Assembly (NCBI RefSeq): GCF_030160455.1
Contig: NZ_BSOJ01000006.1
Span: 248,001-312,000, forward strand
Direction: 5' to 3'
DNA: 64,000 bases
Source: Limnobacter litoralis
Lineage (GTDB): Bacteria; Pseudomonadota; Gammaproteobacteria; Burkholderiales; Burkholderiaceae_B
In this document: piece after piece, positions 8,334-19,336 of the stretch
Numbering within the stretch: the stretch's first letter is position 1
How the letters are laid out: the number at the start of each line of letters is the position of its first letter
Program-made: the position numbers and the translations under genes
The notes under the pieces: model-generated
What the model was told of the DNA's origin: nothing
The model's input: only the letters and a program-made list of their open reading frames with translations
Databases searched by the model: none

Positions 8334-10079
8334 ATGACGCTTGCCTTGCATGGCATCGCTGTGTCCCGCGGAATCGCGCTTAGCCGGGCGCTGGTCTGGG
8401 ACAGTGCACTCAAGGACGTGCCTCGAAACCGCATCGACAAAAAGTCGGTCCGCTTCGAGAAAAAGCGTTTTGACAATGCAGTCAATCGAGTCACTTCTGA
8501 GCTCGGCGAGTTGCGTGCCAACCTCACCACCGAGTCGCCTGCAGAATTTGATGCGCTACTCAATTTGCACCGTCTTATTCTTGAAGACCCCATTCTCAGC
8601 GAAGAGCCCAAGGCACTGATTCAGAGCAAACTGATCAACGCCGAATGGGCGCTGCTGGAGCAAATGGAGGTGTTGCTTGAACAGTTTTCCAGCATTGAAG
8701 ACGAGTATTTTCGTGAGCGCAATGCCGACGTGCGACAGGTGGTGGAGCGGGTCTTGAAGTCGCTGCGGGGTCATGCCACCTCGCTGCCATTGCCCCCAGA
8801 GGGCGATTCGGAAGACCCCTGGCTGATCGTGGCCCACGACATCTCACCGGCGGACATGGTTCAATTGAAGGGTCGCAGGGTGGGTGCTTTTGTCACGGAA
8901 GTGGGGGGCTCCACTTCCCACACGGCAATTGTGGCCCGCAGCCTCGGTATTCCGGCGGTGGTGGGTATTCCGCGTGCCTTGGAGTATGTACACAACGGTG
9001 ACCTGGTGGTGGTGGATGGCAAGGTGGGCGCCATTTTCCTGGACCCCACTCAATCCGTCATTGATGAATACCAGCGCAAGCAAGCCATTCTGACTCTGTC
9101 GCGCCAGCGTCTGAAGCGCCTCAAAAATTCTGAGGCCAAAACCCAGTGCGGGCGACGCATTGAATTGATGGCGAACATTGAATTGCCCGAGGACGTGTCC
9201 AGTGTGGTGGACGTTGGGGCCGATGGCGTCGGCTTGTTCCGATCCGAGTTTCTGTTCATGAATCGCAAGGAATGGCCGTCGGAAGACGAGCAGTTTGAGG
9301 CCTATCGCAAAGTCATCAAGGCCATGAAAGGCAAGCCGGTGACCGTGCGTACGCTGGATTTGGGGGCAGACAAAACCCTTCAGTTCGACAGTGCCAACAG
9401 TCCGCCTGCGTCCAGCAATTCTGCGTTGGGTTTGAGGTCAATCCGCTTCAGCCTGTCTGAACCTGCCATCTTTCTGACTCAGATTCGCGCCCTGCTGCGC
9501 GCCTCCAAATACGGGCCTGTCAAGGTTTTGTTGCCAATGCTGACCAACCTTCAGGAAACGCAGCAGGCACTGACTTACATCGACATGGCGCGTGAACAAC
9601 TGCTCGAACGACGGTTCCAACTGGGTGAGCCCGTGCCAGTGGGAGGCATGGTGGAAGTGCCGGCTGTGGCGCTCAGCATGCCCTATTTTTTGAAATACCT
9701 GGATTTCGTATCCATCGGCACCAATGACCTGATTCAATATGTGCTGGCGGTTGATCGGGTCGATCATCAGGTGGCGCATTTGTACGATCCGCTTCACCCA
9801 GCCATACTTCGACTGGTGTATGAGGTGATTCAGGCCGCCAACAAGGCGCAGGCCTCCGTCAGCGTGTGTGGCGAAATGGCGGGCGACATTCGTCTGACCC
9901 GTCTGTTGCTTGGCATGGGTTTGACACAGTATTCCATGCATCCAGCCCAGCTGCTGGACGTCAAGGAGCTGCTGCTTAAAACCGATTTCGACGCCACCCA
10001 GAAACTGGTCAAACGCATCGTTCGGGGCTTCGATCCCGACAAAATTGAACAGGTGATGCGTGAACTCCTTGAAGAGTAA
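8334..10079 (+). CDS. ptsI: Phosphoenolpyruvate-protein phosphotransferase (enzyme I)
   Basis: At 581 residues this is full-length EI. It has the N-terminal HPr-binding helical part, the active-site His196 within GGSTSHTAIVARSLGIPAVVG, and the PEP-binding barrel with GLFRSEFLFM, RTLDLGADK, and the catalytic Cys in SVCGEMAGD. The ATG follows AAGGAGC by six or so bases. It takes phosphate from PEP and gives it to HPr, probably completing an EI-HPr-EIIA signalling chain that reports the PEP/pyruvate ratio. It ends 41 bases before metX. Confidence 0.97.
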   Translation: MTLALHGIAVSRGIALSRALVWDSALKDVPRNRIDKKSVRFEKKRFDNAVNRVTSELGELRANLTTESPAEFDALLNLHRLILEDPILSEEPKALIQSKLINAEWALLEQMEVLLEQFSSIEDEYFRERNADVRQVVERVLKSLRGHATSLPLPPEGDSEDPWLIVAHDISPADMVQLKGRRVGAFVTEVGGSTSHTAIVARSLGIPAVVGIPRALEYVHNGDLVVVDGKVGAIFLDPTQSVIDEYQRKQAILTLSRQRLKRLKNSEAKTQCGRRIELMANIELPEDVSSVVDVGADGVGLFRSEFLFMNRKEWPSEDEQFEAYRKVIKAMKGKPVTVRTLDLGADKTLQFDSANSPPASSNSALGLRSIRFSLSEPAIFLTQIRALLRASKYGPVKVLLPMLTNLQETQQALTYIDMAREQLLERRFQLGEPVPVGGMVEVPAVALSMPYFLKYLDFVSIGTNDLIQYVLAVDRVDHQVAHLYDPLHPAILRLVYEVIQAANKAQASVSVCGEMAGDIRLTRLLLGMGLTQYSMHPAQLLDVKELLLKTDFDATQKLVKRIVRGFDPDKIEQVMRELLEE

Positions 10080-10120
10080 TTATACTGTTGGCCTGATTCC
10101 CGCTTTGAAGTCGCATTTCC

Positions 10121-11260
10121 ATGGTGTCTGATCCGCATTCTGTCGGTTTTGTTGAACCCGTGTTGCATTCCTTTGAGGAAGCAATCACGCTGGACTGCGG
10201 TCGCGTGTTGCCACGCTACGATCTGATGGTGGAAACCTATGGCAAGCTGAATGCCGACAAAAGCAATGCGGTGCTGGTGTGTCACGCGCTGAACGCGTCT
10301 CACCACGTGGCGGGCCACTACGCCGGACAAGAGAAGAGCGCGGGCTGGTGGGACAACCTCGTTGGCCCGGGCAAGCCTCTGGACACCAATCGGTTTTTCG
10401 TCATCGGGGTGAACAACCTGGGATCCTGTTTCGGTTCCACAGGGCCCAGCTCCATCAATCCGGAAACGGGCAAACCCTTTGGCGCCAGCTTCCCGATTGT
10501 GACGGTCAACGACTGGGTGCAAACCCAAGCCCGTTTGGCCGACCGGCTCGGCATTCAAAAATTTGCGGCAGTCATTGGCGGCAGCCTTGGCGGCATGCAG
10601 GCGCTTCAATGGAGCCTGAGCTTTCCGGATCGTGTAGGCCATTGCATGGTGGTTGCTTCTACGCCCAAATTGTCCGCACAAAACATCGCTTTCAACGAAG
10701 TGGCGCGTCAGGCCATTGTCACTGACCCCGATTTTCATGGTGGCGACTACTACGCCCATGGCGTGGTTCCCAAGCGGGGTTTACGACTGGCCCGCATGAT
10801 TGGCCACATCACTTACCTGTCGGGCGATGACATGGCCGAAAAGTTCGGCCGAACCCTGCAGGGTGACAATTACAAATATGATTTGGGCGGAGACTTCCAG
10901 GTGGAGTCCTACCTGCAGTACCAGGGTGACAAATTTGCCGATTACTTTGACGCCAACACCTATGTGCTGATTACCAAGGCACTCGATTACTTCGACCCTG
11001 CACGCCACCACGGCGGCAACCTGAAAGCAGCGCTTGCAATCGCCAAAGCCCGGTTTTTGCTGGTGTCGTTCACAACAGACTGGCGTTTTGCACCGGAACG
11101 AACCCGAGAAATTGTTGAAGCCTTGATGGCCAACCAGCGCGATGTCACTTACGCTGAAATTGACGCGCCGCACGGACATGATGCATTTTTGCTGACGGAT
11201 GCCCGCTATCACAATGTGTTGCGCAGCTACTTTGACCGCATTGCGCAGGAGCTGTCATGA
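10121..11260 (+). CDS. metX: Homoserine O-acyltransferase MetX
   Basis: The 379-residue alpha/beta-hydrolase fold protein carries the nucleophile Ser155 in GGSLGGMQ and the C-terminal catalytic His in HGHDAFLL (about residue 353). [15 protein letters not shown] and [14 protein letters not shown] are also MetX signatures. It acylates homoserine in methionine synthesis. Many betaproteobacterial MetX enzymes use succinyl-CoA rather than acetyl-CoA, so the acyl donor cannot be assigned by name alone. The last four bases overlap the metW start (ATGA), the classical metX-metW pair. Confidence 0.94.
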   Translation: MVSDPHSVGFVEPVLHSFEEAITLDCGRVLPRYDLMVETYGKLNADKSNAVLVCHALNASHHVAGHYAGQEKSAGWWDNLVGPGKPLDTNRFFVIGVNNLGSCFGSTGPSSINPETGKPFGASFPIVTVNDWVQTQARLADRLGIQKFAAVIGGSLGGMQALQWSLSFPDRVGHCMVVASTPKLSAQNIAFNEVARQAIVTDPDFHGGDYYAHGVVPKRGLRLARMIGHITYLSGDDMAEKFGRTLQGDNYKYDLGGDFQVESYLQYQGDKFADYFDANTYVLITKALDYFDPARHHGGNLKAALAIAKARFLLVSFTTDWRFAPERTREIVEALMANQRDVTYAEIDAPHGHDAFLLTDARYHNVLRSYFDRIAQELS

Positions 11261-11886
11261 GAAACCTGCAGACCGTTCGAGTCGATCAAACGCCCTTGCC
11301 CATCACAGTGCCACGTGCCGATCTGGATCTGATTGAATCGTGGATTCCTGAAGGCGCGCGGGTACTCGACCTGGGCTGTGGCGACGGTGCTTTTCTGGCC
11401 CGTCTGCAGCAAACCCGCAAGGCCACTGGCTACGGGGTTGAAATTGACGATGTCAAAGTGCACGCCTGCGTACGCAATGGCGTGAACGTGATCCAGCAAG
11501 ACCTGGAGGCGGGACTGGCGATGTTTGAGGACCATGCGTTTGATGTGGTCATTCTGTCTCAAACCCTTCAGGCCATGCACAACACCGAGCGCATTTTGCG
11601 AGAGATCGCACGTGTTGGCAAAGAAGGCATTGTCTCTTTCCCCAATTTTGGCCATTGGTATCACATCTGGTCCATCGCCTTGGGTCGCATGCCCGTGTCC
11701 AAACAAATGCCTTACGAGTGGTACAACACGCCCAACATTCACCTGTGTACGGTGAAAGACTTCGAGGCACTTGTCACTCAAACCGGTTTCCAAATCACCG
11801 GCAAGGTGCTTTTTTTAAACGGGCAGCCTGTACAGTGGCTGGGTGCTTTGCGAAGCACCTTGGCTGTCTACCGGTTCAGGCCCTGA
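11257..11886 (+). CDS. metW: Methionine biosynthesis protein MetW
   Basis: This 209-residue protein has a SAM-methyltransferase-like fold: the glycine-rich [15 protein letters not shown] and the [12 protein letters not shown] segment are MetW hallmarks. In several bacteria MetW is needed together with MetX for homoserine acylation. The ATGA overlap with metX supports joint translation. The C-terminus extends to TLAVYRF, a normal MetW end. Confidence 0.93.
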   Translation: MRNLQTVRVDQTPLPITVPRADLDLIESWIPEGARVLDLGCGDGAFLARLQQTRKATGYGVEIDDVKVHACVRNGVNVIQQDLEAGLAMFEDHAFDVVILSQTLQAMHNTERILREIARVGKEGIVSFPNFGHWYHIWSIALGRMPVSKQMPYEWYNTPNIHLCTVKDFEALVTQTGFQITGKVLFLNGQPVQWLGALRSTLAVYRFRP

Positions 11887-11887
11887 A

Positions 11888-12199
11888 ATGAAGACGCCGC
11901 ACCACACCAGTTCGGAGTACTGGGCTCGGGTGCGACGTTTGACATTTCGTCTGTTGTCCATTTGGATTGCGCTGATTCTGGGCGTGGTTCTGGTTCCCCC
12001 CTTTTTCAAGTTCACGCTGTTTGGCGTGCCCCTGACTTACGGTCTCATTTCAAGTGTCTTGCTCCTCTCCTTCCTTTTGTTGGTGATTGTTTTTGCAAGA
12101 GGAATGGATCAGTTAGAATCAAATAACAACAATCAAAAAGCAGTACACGAGGAGACCCATGAAGATCAGTCAAAAGGAGGTGAGCAATCACCTTCGTGA
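11888..12199 (+). CDS. DUF4212-like small membrane protein
   Basis: The 103-residue product has two membrane helices (about residues 16-38 and 46-68). [16 protein letters not shown] at the N-terminus and [11 protein letters not shown] after helix 2 resemble the DUF4212 (Na+/solute symporter small subunit) pattern, in which a similar YW...R...N...ARxMDRLD layout precedes a large sodium:solute symporter. That large subunit is absent here: the next gene is icmF, which overlaps this one by 41 bases. The tail (residues 78-103) is Asn/Gln/Glu-rich. The match is by eye only, so I rate the family as probable and the function as unknown. Confidence 0.6.
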   Translation: MKTPHHTSSEYWARVRRLTFRLLSIWIALILGVVLVPPFFKFTLFGVPLTYGLISSVLLLSFLLLVIVFARGMDQLESNNNNQKAVHEETHEDQSKGGEQSPS

Positions 12200-15100
12200 A
12201 AAGACCACCACCCCAATCCGATTTGTAACCGGTTCATCCCTTTTTGACGGCCATGACGCGGCCATTAACATGATTCGCCGCTTGTTGCAGGCACAGGGTG
12301 CCGAGGTGGTTCATCTGGGGCACAACCGGTCCGTTCAGGAACTGGTTGACGCCGCCATTCAAGAAGACGCAGATGGCTTGGCGGTCAGCTCCTACCAAGG
12401 CGGTCACAACGAGTTTTTCAAGTACATGGTTGATGAATTGCGCGCCCGTGATGCCGGACACATTCAGGTGTTTGGCGGCGGTGGTGGCGTGATTCTGCCC
12501 TCCGAAATACAAGCCTTGCAGGCCTATGGCGTCAACCGCATCTACAGCCCCCAGGATGGTCAGAAAATGGGTCTGGAAGGCATGATTGGTGACATGATCG
12601 CCCGGGCCGCCCACGCACGTGACCAGCGGGAAGCTGCGATGTGCCCCACGGATGCGGATGCACTTGCCGCGCTGGATTGGCGTGGGTTGACCCGTCTGAT
12701 CACTGCCATTGAGGGGGGCAAACTGCCTGATTCTGCCTTGGCCATGATTCGCCACGCAGCCAGTCAAAGCGTGGTGCCCGTGTTGGGCATTACCGGCACA
12801 GGCGGGGCAGGCAAGTCCAGTTTGACCGATGAATTGATTCGACGCTTGCGCATGGATCACGACGATGAAATGCGCATTGCTGTGGTGTGTGTGGACCCCT
12901 CCCGTCGCAAGACGGGCGGCGCGCTGCTGGGTGACCGGATTCGCATGAATGCCATCGGCCCCTGGTCCAAGGGTGCGCGCGTCCTTATGCGGTCTCTGGC
13001 CACCCGCGATTCAGCACAGGAAGTGCCTGAAAACCTGCCCGACGTGATTGCCTTGTGCAAGGCGAGCCAGTTTGACATGGTGATTGTTGAAACCCCGGGT
13101 ATTGGTCAGGGTGACGCCGCCATCGTGCCGCACGTGGATTTCAGTCTCTATGTGATGACCCCCGAGTACGGTGCAGCCAGCCAGTTGGAAAAGATCGACA
13201 TGCTCGATTTTGCAGACTTGGTGGCGGTGAACAAATTCGACCGCAAGGGCGCGCTGGACGCACTTCGGGATGTCCGAAAGCAGGTTCAGCGCAATCGCAT
13301 TGCATTCAATGAGTCGCCAGATTCCATGCCCGTGTTTGGTACGCTGGCCAGTCGGTTCAACGACGACGGGGTCAGCGCCCTCTACGAGGCGCTGCGGGGT
13401 TTGGTTGCAGGCAAAGTGGCGCAGTCGCTTAACGCCTGGGCGCACCCTCTGGGGCTGTTTAAGGGCATTCAAACCCGCCATTCCACCACCCTGCACATGG
13501 TGGTTCCAGCCGAGCGTAGCCGTTATTTGGCTGACATTGCGCAGGCCGTTCGCCAATACAAATTGGGCGTTCAAAAGGCGGTGGCCGCCATGTACGACCT
13601 GGAATGCCTGCAACGCGCGCGTAGCCTTCTGGAGAAAGCCAATCCGGACAAAACCAAAGCAGTCGAGGCTTTGGGGGATTTGGTCGATGGCAGCTTGAGC
13701 CAATTGCCACGAAATGCCGAAGAGGCCTTGAAGGCCTACGATCAACTGGCCAGCAGTTACCAGGGCGATGTGCTGCGTTACGAGGTGCGGGGCAAAACCC
13801 TGGAGGCCCCATTGGTCAGCACCACGCTCAGCGGCAACCCGATTCGCCGCATCAGTCTGCCTCGTTTCACCAGCCGTGCTGACCTTTTGCGATTTGTCAT
13901 GCTGGAAAACCTGCCCGGTTATTTTCCGTTTACTGCTGGCGTATTTCCGCTGAAACGCGACAATGAAGACCCGACCCGAATGTTTGCGGGCGAGGGTGAT
14001 CCAGCGCGAACCAACCGACGCTTCAAGCTGCTGTCAGCGCAAAGCGAGGCCAAGCGACTTTCAACGGCATTTGATTCGGTCACGCTGTATGGTTTCGACC
14101 CTGACTTGCGCCCCGACATCTACGGCAAGGTGGGCACCAGTGGCGTGTCTGTGGCCACGCTGGACGACATGAAAACCCTGTACGACGGGTTTGACCTGTG
14201 CGCACCTTCCACCAGCGTGTCCATGACCATCAATGGCCCGGCACCCACCATTCTGGCCATGTTCATGAACACCGCGATCGATCAGCAGTTGGTGCGTTTT
14301 GAGGCGGAACACAAGCGCAAGCCTACTGAGGAAGAATACGCACGCATCAAGGCGGACACCCTGAAGGCCGTGCGCGGCACGGTTCAGGCAGACATCCTGA
14401 AAGAAGACCAAGGCCAAAACACCTGCATTTTCTCGACCGAGTTCAGCCTGCGGGTGATGGGGGATATTCAGCAGTATTTCATCGACCATCACGTGCGTAA
14501 CTTCTACAGTGTGTCCATCAGTGGCTATCACATTGCCGAAGCGGGTGCGAATCCCATTTCACAACTGGCGTTTACACTCAGCAATGGATTCACCTTTGTG
14601 GAGGCCTATCTGGCCCGGGGCATGCACATCGACGATTTTGCGCCCAACCTGAGCTTTTTCTTCAGCAACGGCATGGACCCGGAATACACCGTGCTTGGCC
14701 GCGTGGCCAGACGCATCTGGGCGGTGGCCATGCGCGAGAAATACGGCGCCAGCGAACGCAGCCAAAAGTTGAAGTACCACATTCAGACCAGCGGCCGCAG
14801 CCTGCATGCGCAGGAAATTTCATTCAATGACATTCGCACCACCCTGCAGGCTCTGATTGCCATCTACGACCACTGCAACAGCTTGCACACCAACGCCTAT
14901 GACGAGGCGGTGACCACGCCCACTGAAGAAAGCGTGCGTCGTGCCCTGGCCATTCAGTTGATCATCAACCGCGAATGGGGATTGGCCAAAAATGAAAACC
15001 CAAACCAGGGCTCGTTTGTCATCGACGAATTGACAGAGCTGGTGGAAGAGGCCGTACTCACCGAACTGGAGCGCATCAGTGAGCGCGGCGGTGTGCTGGG

Positions 15101-15476
15101 TGCCATGGAAACGGGTTATCAGCGCAGCAAGATTCAGGAAGAATCCATGCACTATGAGATCCTGAAGCACGATGGCACCTTGCCGGTGATCGGGGTGAAC
15201 ACCTTTACGTCGCCCAACGGGCAAGACAACACCACCGATTCACTGGAATTGGCGCGGGCCACCGAGGACGAAAAGCAGTCACAGCTTCAACGGCTGGCTG
15301 AATTTCAGCAGCGGCATGCGCAGCAGTCTGGCCCCATGCTGGAGCGCCTCAAACGCGCTGCCATGGAGGGCGAAAACGTGTTTGCTGTCCTGATGGACGC
15401 GGTTCGTGTATGCTCTTTGGGTCAAATTACACAGGCCCTGTTCGAGGTGGGTGGTCAATACCGCCGTTCCATGTAA
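12159..15476 (+). CDS. icmF: Fused isobutyryl-CoA mutase (IcmF)
   Basis: The 1105-residue product has three parts in IcmF order. The N-terminal B12-binding domain holds the cobalamin lower-ligand motif in FDGHDAA (Asp30-His32). The middle is a MeaI-type G-protein chaperone with Walker [10 protein letters not shown] at about 213-221. The C-terminal acyl-CoA mutase domain includes GKVGTSGVS and [12 protein letters not shown]. IcmF interconverts isobutyryl-CoA and n-butyryl-CoA with adenosylcobalamin. The ATG at 12159 has a GAGGAG site upstream, starting inside the preceding gene. An alternative start at the GTG (12180) is not favoured. The gene is full length with no visible lesion. Confidence 0.95.
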   Translation: MKISQKEVSNHLREKTTTPIRFVTGSSLFDGHDAAINMIRRLLQAQGAEVVHLGHNRSVQELVDAAIQEDADGLAVSSYQGGHNEFFKYMVDELRARDAGHIQVFGGGGGVILPSEIQALQAYGVNRIYSPQDGQKMGLEGMIGDMIARAAHARDQREAAMCPTDADALAALDWRGLTRLITAIEGGKLPDSALAMIRHAASQSVVPVLGITGTGGAGKSSLTDELIRRLRMDHDDEMRIAVVCVDPSRRKTGGALLGDRIRMNAIGPWSKGARVLMRSLATRDSAQEVPENLPDVIALCKASQFDMVIVETPGIGQGDAAIVPHVDFSLYVMTPEYGAASQLEKIDMLDFADLVAVNKFDRKGALDALRDVRKQVQRNRIAFNESPDSMPVFGTLASRFNDDGVSALYEALRGLVAGKVAQSLNAWAHPLGLFKGIQTRHSTTLHMVVPAERSRYLADIAQAVRQYKLGVQKAVAAMYDLECLQRARSLLEKANPDKTKAVEALGDLVDGSLSQLPRNAEEALKAYDQLASSYQGDVLRYEVRGKTLEAPLVSTTLSGNPIRRISLPRFTSRADLLRFVMLENLPGYFPFTAGVFPLKRDNEDPTRMFAGEGDPARTNRRFKLLSAQSEAKRLSTAFDSVTLYGFDPDLRPDIYGKVGTSGVSVATLDDMKTLYDGFDLCAPSTSVSMTINGPAPTILAMFMNTAIDQQLVRFEAEHKRKPTEEEYARIKADTLKAVRGTVQADILKEDQGQNTCIFSTEFSLRVMGDIQQYFIDHHVRNFYSVSISGYHIAEAGANPISQLAFTLSNGFTFVEAYLARGMHIDDFAPNLSFFFSNGMDPEYTVLGRVARRIWAVAMREKYGASERSQKLKYHIQTSGRSLHAQEISFNDIRTTLQALIAIYDHCNSLHTNAYDEAVTTPTEESVRRALAIQLIINREWGLAKNENPNQGSFVIDELTELVEEAVLTELERISERGGVLGAMETGYQRSKIQEESMHYEILKHDGTLPVIGVNTFTSPNGQDNTTDSLELARATEDEKQSQLQRLAEFQQRHAQQSGPMLERLKRAAMEGENVFAVLMDAVRVCSLGQITQALFEVGGQYRRSM

Positions 15477-15496
15477 GGGTGTTTTCCGGGCAGTTC

Positions 15497-16195
15497 ATGA
15501 GAAGACGACATCACGAAAATCACCGTGTGCACCGAATCGGCTGGCTTCGGGCCGCGGTGCTGGGTGCCAACGATGGCATTGTGTCCACAGCCAGCTTGAT
15601 GGTCGGGGTGGCTGCGTCGGGTACATCACTCGCCAATGTTTTGCTTTCCGGCGTGGCGGGTCTTGTGGCCGGTGCCATGTCCATGGCGGCTGGCGAATAC
15701 GTGTCGGTCAGTTCACAATCGGACACCGAACAGGCGGACCTGGCCAAAGAGCGCAAGGAGCTTGAAGAGCACCCGGAGCATGAGCATCAGGAACTTACCC
15801 ACATCTACATGAATCGGGGTCTGGATGAAAACCTGGCCAGCCAGGTGGCCACCCAGATGATGGCCCACGACGCCCTTGGCGCGCATTTGCGCGATGAACT
15901 CGGCATCACCGACGTGGCATCGGCGCAGCCAGTGCAGGCGGCTTTCACCTCTGCGCTCACATTTTCTGCGGGGGCTTTTCTGCCCATCCTGCTGGCCATC
16001 CTTGCACCGGGTAATTCCGCGCAATGGGTGGTCAGTGTGGGTTCGCTGGTCGGGCTGATCGTGCTGGGGGTCTTGTCAGCCAATGCGGGTGGTGCGCCGG
16101 TGGGTCGATCTACGTTTCGCGTTGCCTTTTGGGGCGCTGCCGCCATGGCGTTGACTGCCTTGATCGGCCATTTGTTCGGTGTGGCCGGAGCCTGA
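15497..16195 (+). CDS. VIT1/CCC1-family transporter
   Basis: The 232-residue product matches the VIT (vacuolar iron transporter)-like family. LRAAVLGANDGIVSTASLMVGVA forms the first helix and GAMSMAAGEYVSVSSQSDTE the second with its conserved Glu. A hydrophilic segment with many Glu and His (about residues 75-110, including EHPEHEHQEL) lies between helices 2 and 3, as expected for the metal-binding domain. Three more helices follow. Family members move Fe2+ or Mn2+ across membranes; substrate and direction here are inferred. The ATG at 15497 has a weak ribosome site. It lies 20 bases past icmF. Confidence 0.85.
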   Translation: MRRRHHENHRVHRIGWLRAAVLGANDGIVSTASLMVGVAASGTSLANVLLSGVAGLVAGAMSMAAGEYVSVSSQSDTEQADLAKERKELEEHPEHEHQELTHIYMNRGLDENLASQVATQMMAHDALGAHLRDELGITDVASAQPVQAAFTSALTFSAGAFLPILLAILAPGNSAQWVVSVGSLVGLIVLGVLSANAGGAPVGRSTFRVAFWGAAAMALTALIGHLFGVAGA

Positions 16196-16273
16196 TTTTT
16201 TTCCAGGTCGGGTTGTATGCTTTCAGATTGGTCCCAGCGTTAAAATCCGTGTTGTTTGTTAAAAAGTGTCAAA

Positions 16274-16924
16274 ATGCAGTTGAATCAGGATTATTCCCAA
16301 CGAGTCGTCATCGAAGCGGATGCAGTGCCTTGGGTGCCTTCACCCAGTGCCGGTGTGCATCGCAAAATGCTCGAGCGCAAGGGCGAGGAGTTGGCCAAGG
16401 CCACGTCCATCGTTCGTTACGATCCTGGTTGCGAATTTCCTTTGCACCAACACCCTGGCGGTGAAGAAATCGTGGTGCTGGAGGGTGTGTTTGAAGATGA
16501 GCATGCCCAATACCCTGCCGGGTCCTATCTCAAAAACCCGGTGGGTAGTGCGCATGCACCGCGCTCGGCGGGTGGGTGTCTGATCTTCGTGAAGCTGATG
16601 TACATGCAGCCTGACGATTCACTTCAGGTTGTTCGAAGCCTCAATGACGACCTGTGGCATCCTGGTCACAGCAGCGGCTCTTCTGTCATGGTGCTGTCGG
16701 CTTTCAAGGACGAATACTCGGTGTTTGTCAGGCTTGATCCCCATGCCGGCTTTACCTTCAACGCCAGGCCCAACGGCAAGGAAGTGCTGGTTCTAGGGGG
16801 CAGCTATTCAGACGACTGCGGTGAATACACCCAGTACACCTGGATCCGCAGCCCCCGCAATCAGAGCCAAATCAAGGCCGGGCCGCAAGGGTGCACCCTT
16901 TTCTTCAAAACCGGTCATTTCTAG
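16274..16924 (+). CDS. Double-cupin protein, ChrR-like
   Basis: This 216-residue protein has two cupin repeats. The first has the metal-type sequence FPLHQHPGGEEIVVLEG and the second, around residues 125-200, is diverged and lacks that histidine cluster. The pattern with EF..H.H.GGEE...LEG resembles the cupin domain of ChrR anti-sigma factors and acetylacetone-cleaving enzymes. There is no ChrR N-terminal zinc domain and no sigma factor beside it, so I give no specific function. The ATG at 16274 is the natural start; a TTG 18 bases upstream is in frame. It converges on the GNAT gene with 10 bases between. Confidence 0.75.
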   Translation: MQLNQDYSQRVVIEADAVPWVPSPSAGVHRKMLERKGEELAKATSIVRYDPGCEFPLHQHPGGEEIVVLEGVFEDEHAQYPAGSYLKNPVGSAHAPRSAGGCLIFVKLMYMQPDDSLQVVRSLNDDLWHPGHSSGSSVMVLSAFKDEYSVFVRLDPHAGFTFNARPNGKEVLVLGGSYSDDCGEYTQYTWIRSPRNQSQIKAGPQGCTLFFKTGHF

Positions 16925-16934
16925 AAAGCCCGTG

Positions 16935-17615
16935 TTACAGCTCGTCTGCCCAGCGTTTGAACTGGTTGAGCTGTGCCTTGAACATCAGGTCAAAGTCGGC
17001 CAGATGTTCATCCAGATACTCCCGAATTTTTGAGGTAGTGCTGGCCGGGTTGACCTGAAGGTAGGCCTCGGTCTCACCCCCAGCATTGCTGATCTGCATG
17101 TTCAGTTTCTGGGCGATTCGACGCATGGGCTGGTTCTCCAGCAGCGTGTGGATGAACAACAGCTCAACGCCTTCATTGCGGGCTCTTTTCAAAGCCCGTT
17201 GAAAAAGCAGTGTACCCAGTCCGTGCCCACGGGCTTGCGCCAGCAGCGATATGCCCAATTCAGCCGCTTTCGGGCAGTCCTCTCCCTCTTCGCAGGGCGT
17301 GCCGTCTGGTTTCTGATTCAGTACCCCCAGGTGCACAACGCCCAGCAGTTCCGATTCACGGCCAAAAATGCCGAACATGGAGTCTGTCGAGAAATCGATG
17401 CCGTCCAGATATTTCGCAATGCCAGAATCGCTGAGGGAATGACTGAATCTCAAACGTCGATCCTCAGGGCTGAGTGCAAGCAAATGTGCAAGAATGAGAG
17501 GGCGATGTGAGTCATCCAGTTCAACGATCGGGATCTTTGACAAGCCGAGCAGCGAGGCCATGGAACGGCCCAGGCCCGCAGGAATGTCAAACCATTCGTA
17601 GGATTCGTTGGACAT
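16935..17615 (-). CDS. GNAT family N-acetyltransferase
   Basis: The 226-residue product shows the GNAT core: a beta-strand with [12 protein letters not shown], then VVHLGVL and the acetyl-CoA binding loop [28 protein letters not shown], where ARGHGLGT fits the R/Q-x-x-G-x-G/A pattern. The substrate cannot be read from the sequence. The C-terminal 40 residues are outside the usual core and may form an extra helix. It is divergent from lipB with about 44 bases between starts. Confidence 0.88.
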   Translation of the reverse strand: MSNESYEWFDIPAGLGRSMASLLGLSKIPIVELDDSHRPLILAHLLALSPEDRRLRFSHSLSDSGIAKYLDGIDFSTDSMFGIFGRESELLGVVHLGVLNQKPDGTPCEEGEDCPKAAELGISLLAQARGHGLGTLLFQRALKRARNEGVELLFIHTLLENQPMRRIAQKLNMQISNAGGETEAYLQVNPASTTSKIREYLDEHLADFDLMFKAQLNQFKRWADEL

Positions 17616-17659
17616 GTTTGCACCACTCGTTTTGTAACAGGTTGAACACAGACGACATC

Positions 17660-18301
17660 ATGAACATACAACACTTGGGCCGTGCCGACTACTTGCAGGT
17701 GTTTCAGGCCATGCGCAATTTTACCGAGAGCCGCACCGATGAAACCGAGGATGAACTCTGGGTGGTTGAGCACAATCCGGTTTTTACGCTGGGTTTGGCG
17801 GGAGATCCTGCGCATTTGCTCAACGCCGGTGACATCCCCTTGGTGCAGTCGGACCGGGGCGGCCAGATCACCTACCATGGCCCAGGCCAGATTGTGCTGT
17901 ACCCCCTGATCAACCTGCATCGTCATGGCTTGCGTGTGCGTGAATATGTGCACTTGCTGGAGCAAGTGATCATCGACACACTGGACGAAGTGGGTGTGGC
18001 CGGCGCGCAACGCAAACCGGGTGCACCTGGAGTTTACATTCCGGGCGGCGGTGAGCTGGCCAAAATAGCGGCGCTGGGCATCAAGGTGCGCAAGGGCTGT
18101 ACCTATCATGGCCTGTCTTTGAATGTGGACATGGATCTTTCACCGTTTTTGCAAATCAACCCATGTGGATATCGCGGACTTGAAACGGTGGACATTGCCA
18201 GCACAGGTGTTAAAATTTCATTTAATGAAATGCAAACGCACCTTGTGAAAAATCTGGTTTGCCAACTTGAAGCCGCGCGATCCGCCGCAAACCCGCAATA
18301 A
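17660..18301 (+). CDS. lipB: Octanoyltransferase LipB
   Basis: At 213 residues this is a typical LipB. The family signatures [22 protein letters not shown], and [23 protein letters not shown] are present, with the catalytic Lys in the last and the catalytic Cys in INPCGY. LipB moves octanoyl groups from acyl carrier protein to lipoyl domains; lipA follows directly and inserts sulfur. The ATG at 17660 fits the normal LipB N-terminus. Longer in-frame starts run back into the GNAT gene. Confidence 0.96.
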   Translation: MNIQHLGRADYLQVFQAMRNFTESRTDETEDELWVVEHNPVFTLGLAGDPAHLLNAGDIPLVQSDRGGQITYHGPGQIVLYPLINLHRHGLRVREYVHLLEQVIIDTLDEVGVAGAQRKPGAPGVYIPGGGELAKIAALGIKVRKGCTYHGLSLNVDMDLSPFLQINPCGYRGLETVDIASTGVKISFNEMQTHLVKNLVCQLEAARSAANPQ

Positions 18302-18332
18302 GCCTTGTACCCCAAGGCAAGGAGTCTGTTCC

Positions 18333-19322
18333 GTGTCCAGCCAAGATACCAAGCCCGTCGTTGCCCGTGAAGTGAATGATGTGGCCGATCCCACCGTCAA
18401 ACAGAAGGCCGCTGCCAAAACGGCGCGCATTCCAATCAAGATCGTGCCTGCCGAACAACTGAAAAAGCCAAGTTGGATTCGGGTCAAGGCAGGCTCGCCG
18501 TCCACACGTTTTTATGAAATCAAGGAAATTCTTCGCGAACACAAGCTGCACACGGTGTGCGAAGAGGCCTCGTGCCCCAACATCGGGGAATGTTTTGGCA
18601 AGGGCACAGCCACCTTCATGATCATGGGTGACAAGTGCACGCGCCGTTGTCCGTTTTGCGACGTGGGTCATGGTCGGCCCGATCCGCTGGATGTGAACGA
18701 GCCCCTGAACCTTGCAAAAACCATTGCTGCTTTGCGGCTGACTTACGTGGTGATTACCTCGGTGGATCGGGATGATTTGCGCGACGGCGGTGCCGGTCAT
18801 TTTGTGGATTGCATTCAGAAAACCCGAGAACTTTCACCCAATACCCGCATTGAAATTCTGGTACCCGATTTTCGGGGGCGCCTGGATCGGGCCATCGGAA
18901 TTTTGAATGCCGCCCCTCCGGACGTGATGAACCACAATCTGGAAACCGTGCCCCGTTTGTACAAAGAAGCACGCCCCGGGTCAGACTATCACCACTCCTT
19001 GAAGCTTCTGAAAGATTTCAAGACCTCACATCCGGATGTACCCACCAAAAGCGGAATCATGGTCGGTTTGGGTGAAACCGATGAGGAAATTCTTCAAACC
19101 ATGCAAGACCTGCGTGATCACGATGTGGACATGCTGACCATCGGCCAGTATCTGGCACCGTCTGGGCATCACTTGCCCGTGCGCCGCTATGTACACCCTG
19201 ACACTTTCAGGGTGTTTGAAGAAAAAGCCTATGAAATGGGCTTTACCCACGCGGCTGTCGGGGCTTTGGTTCGATCCAGCTACCACGCGGACCAGCAAGC
19301 ACACGGCGCGGGTGTGGTGTAA
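18333..19322 (+). CDS. lipA: Lipoyl synthase LipA
   Basis: This radical-SAM enzyme has 329 residues from the GTG at 18333, which follows an AAGGAG site 8 bases upstream; the longer frame from 18267 lies inside lipB. Two cysteine clusters are visible. [12 protein letters not shown] binds the auxiliary Fe-S cluster and CTRRCPFCD binds the SAM-reducing cluster. The C-terminal RSSYHAD supplies the serine ligand expected in LipA. It acts in the cytosol on octanoylated protein domains produced by LipB and shares an operon with it. Confidence 0.97.
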   Translation: MSSQDTKPVVAREVNDVADPTVKQKAAAKTARIPIKIVPAEQLKKPSWIRVKAGSPSTRFYEIKEILREHKLHTVCEEASCPNIGECFGKGTATFMIMGDKCTRRCPFCDVGHGRPDPLDVNEPLNLAKTIAALRLTYVVITSVDRDDLRDGGAGHFVDCIQKTRELSPNTRIEILVPDFRGRLDRAIGILNAAPPDVMNHNLETVPRLYKEARPGSDYHHSLKLLKDFKTSHPDVPTKSGIMVGLGETDEEILQTMQDLRDHDVDMLTIGQYLAPSGHHLPVRRYVHPDTFRVFEEKAYEMGFTHAAVGALVRSSYHADQQAHGAGVV

Positions 19323-19336
19323 AGCACGTCGCTGGC

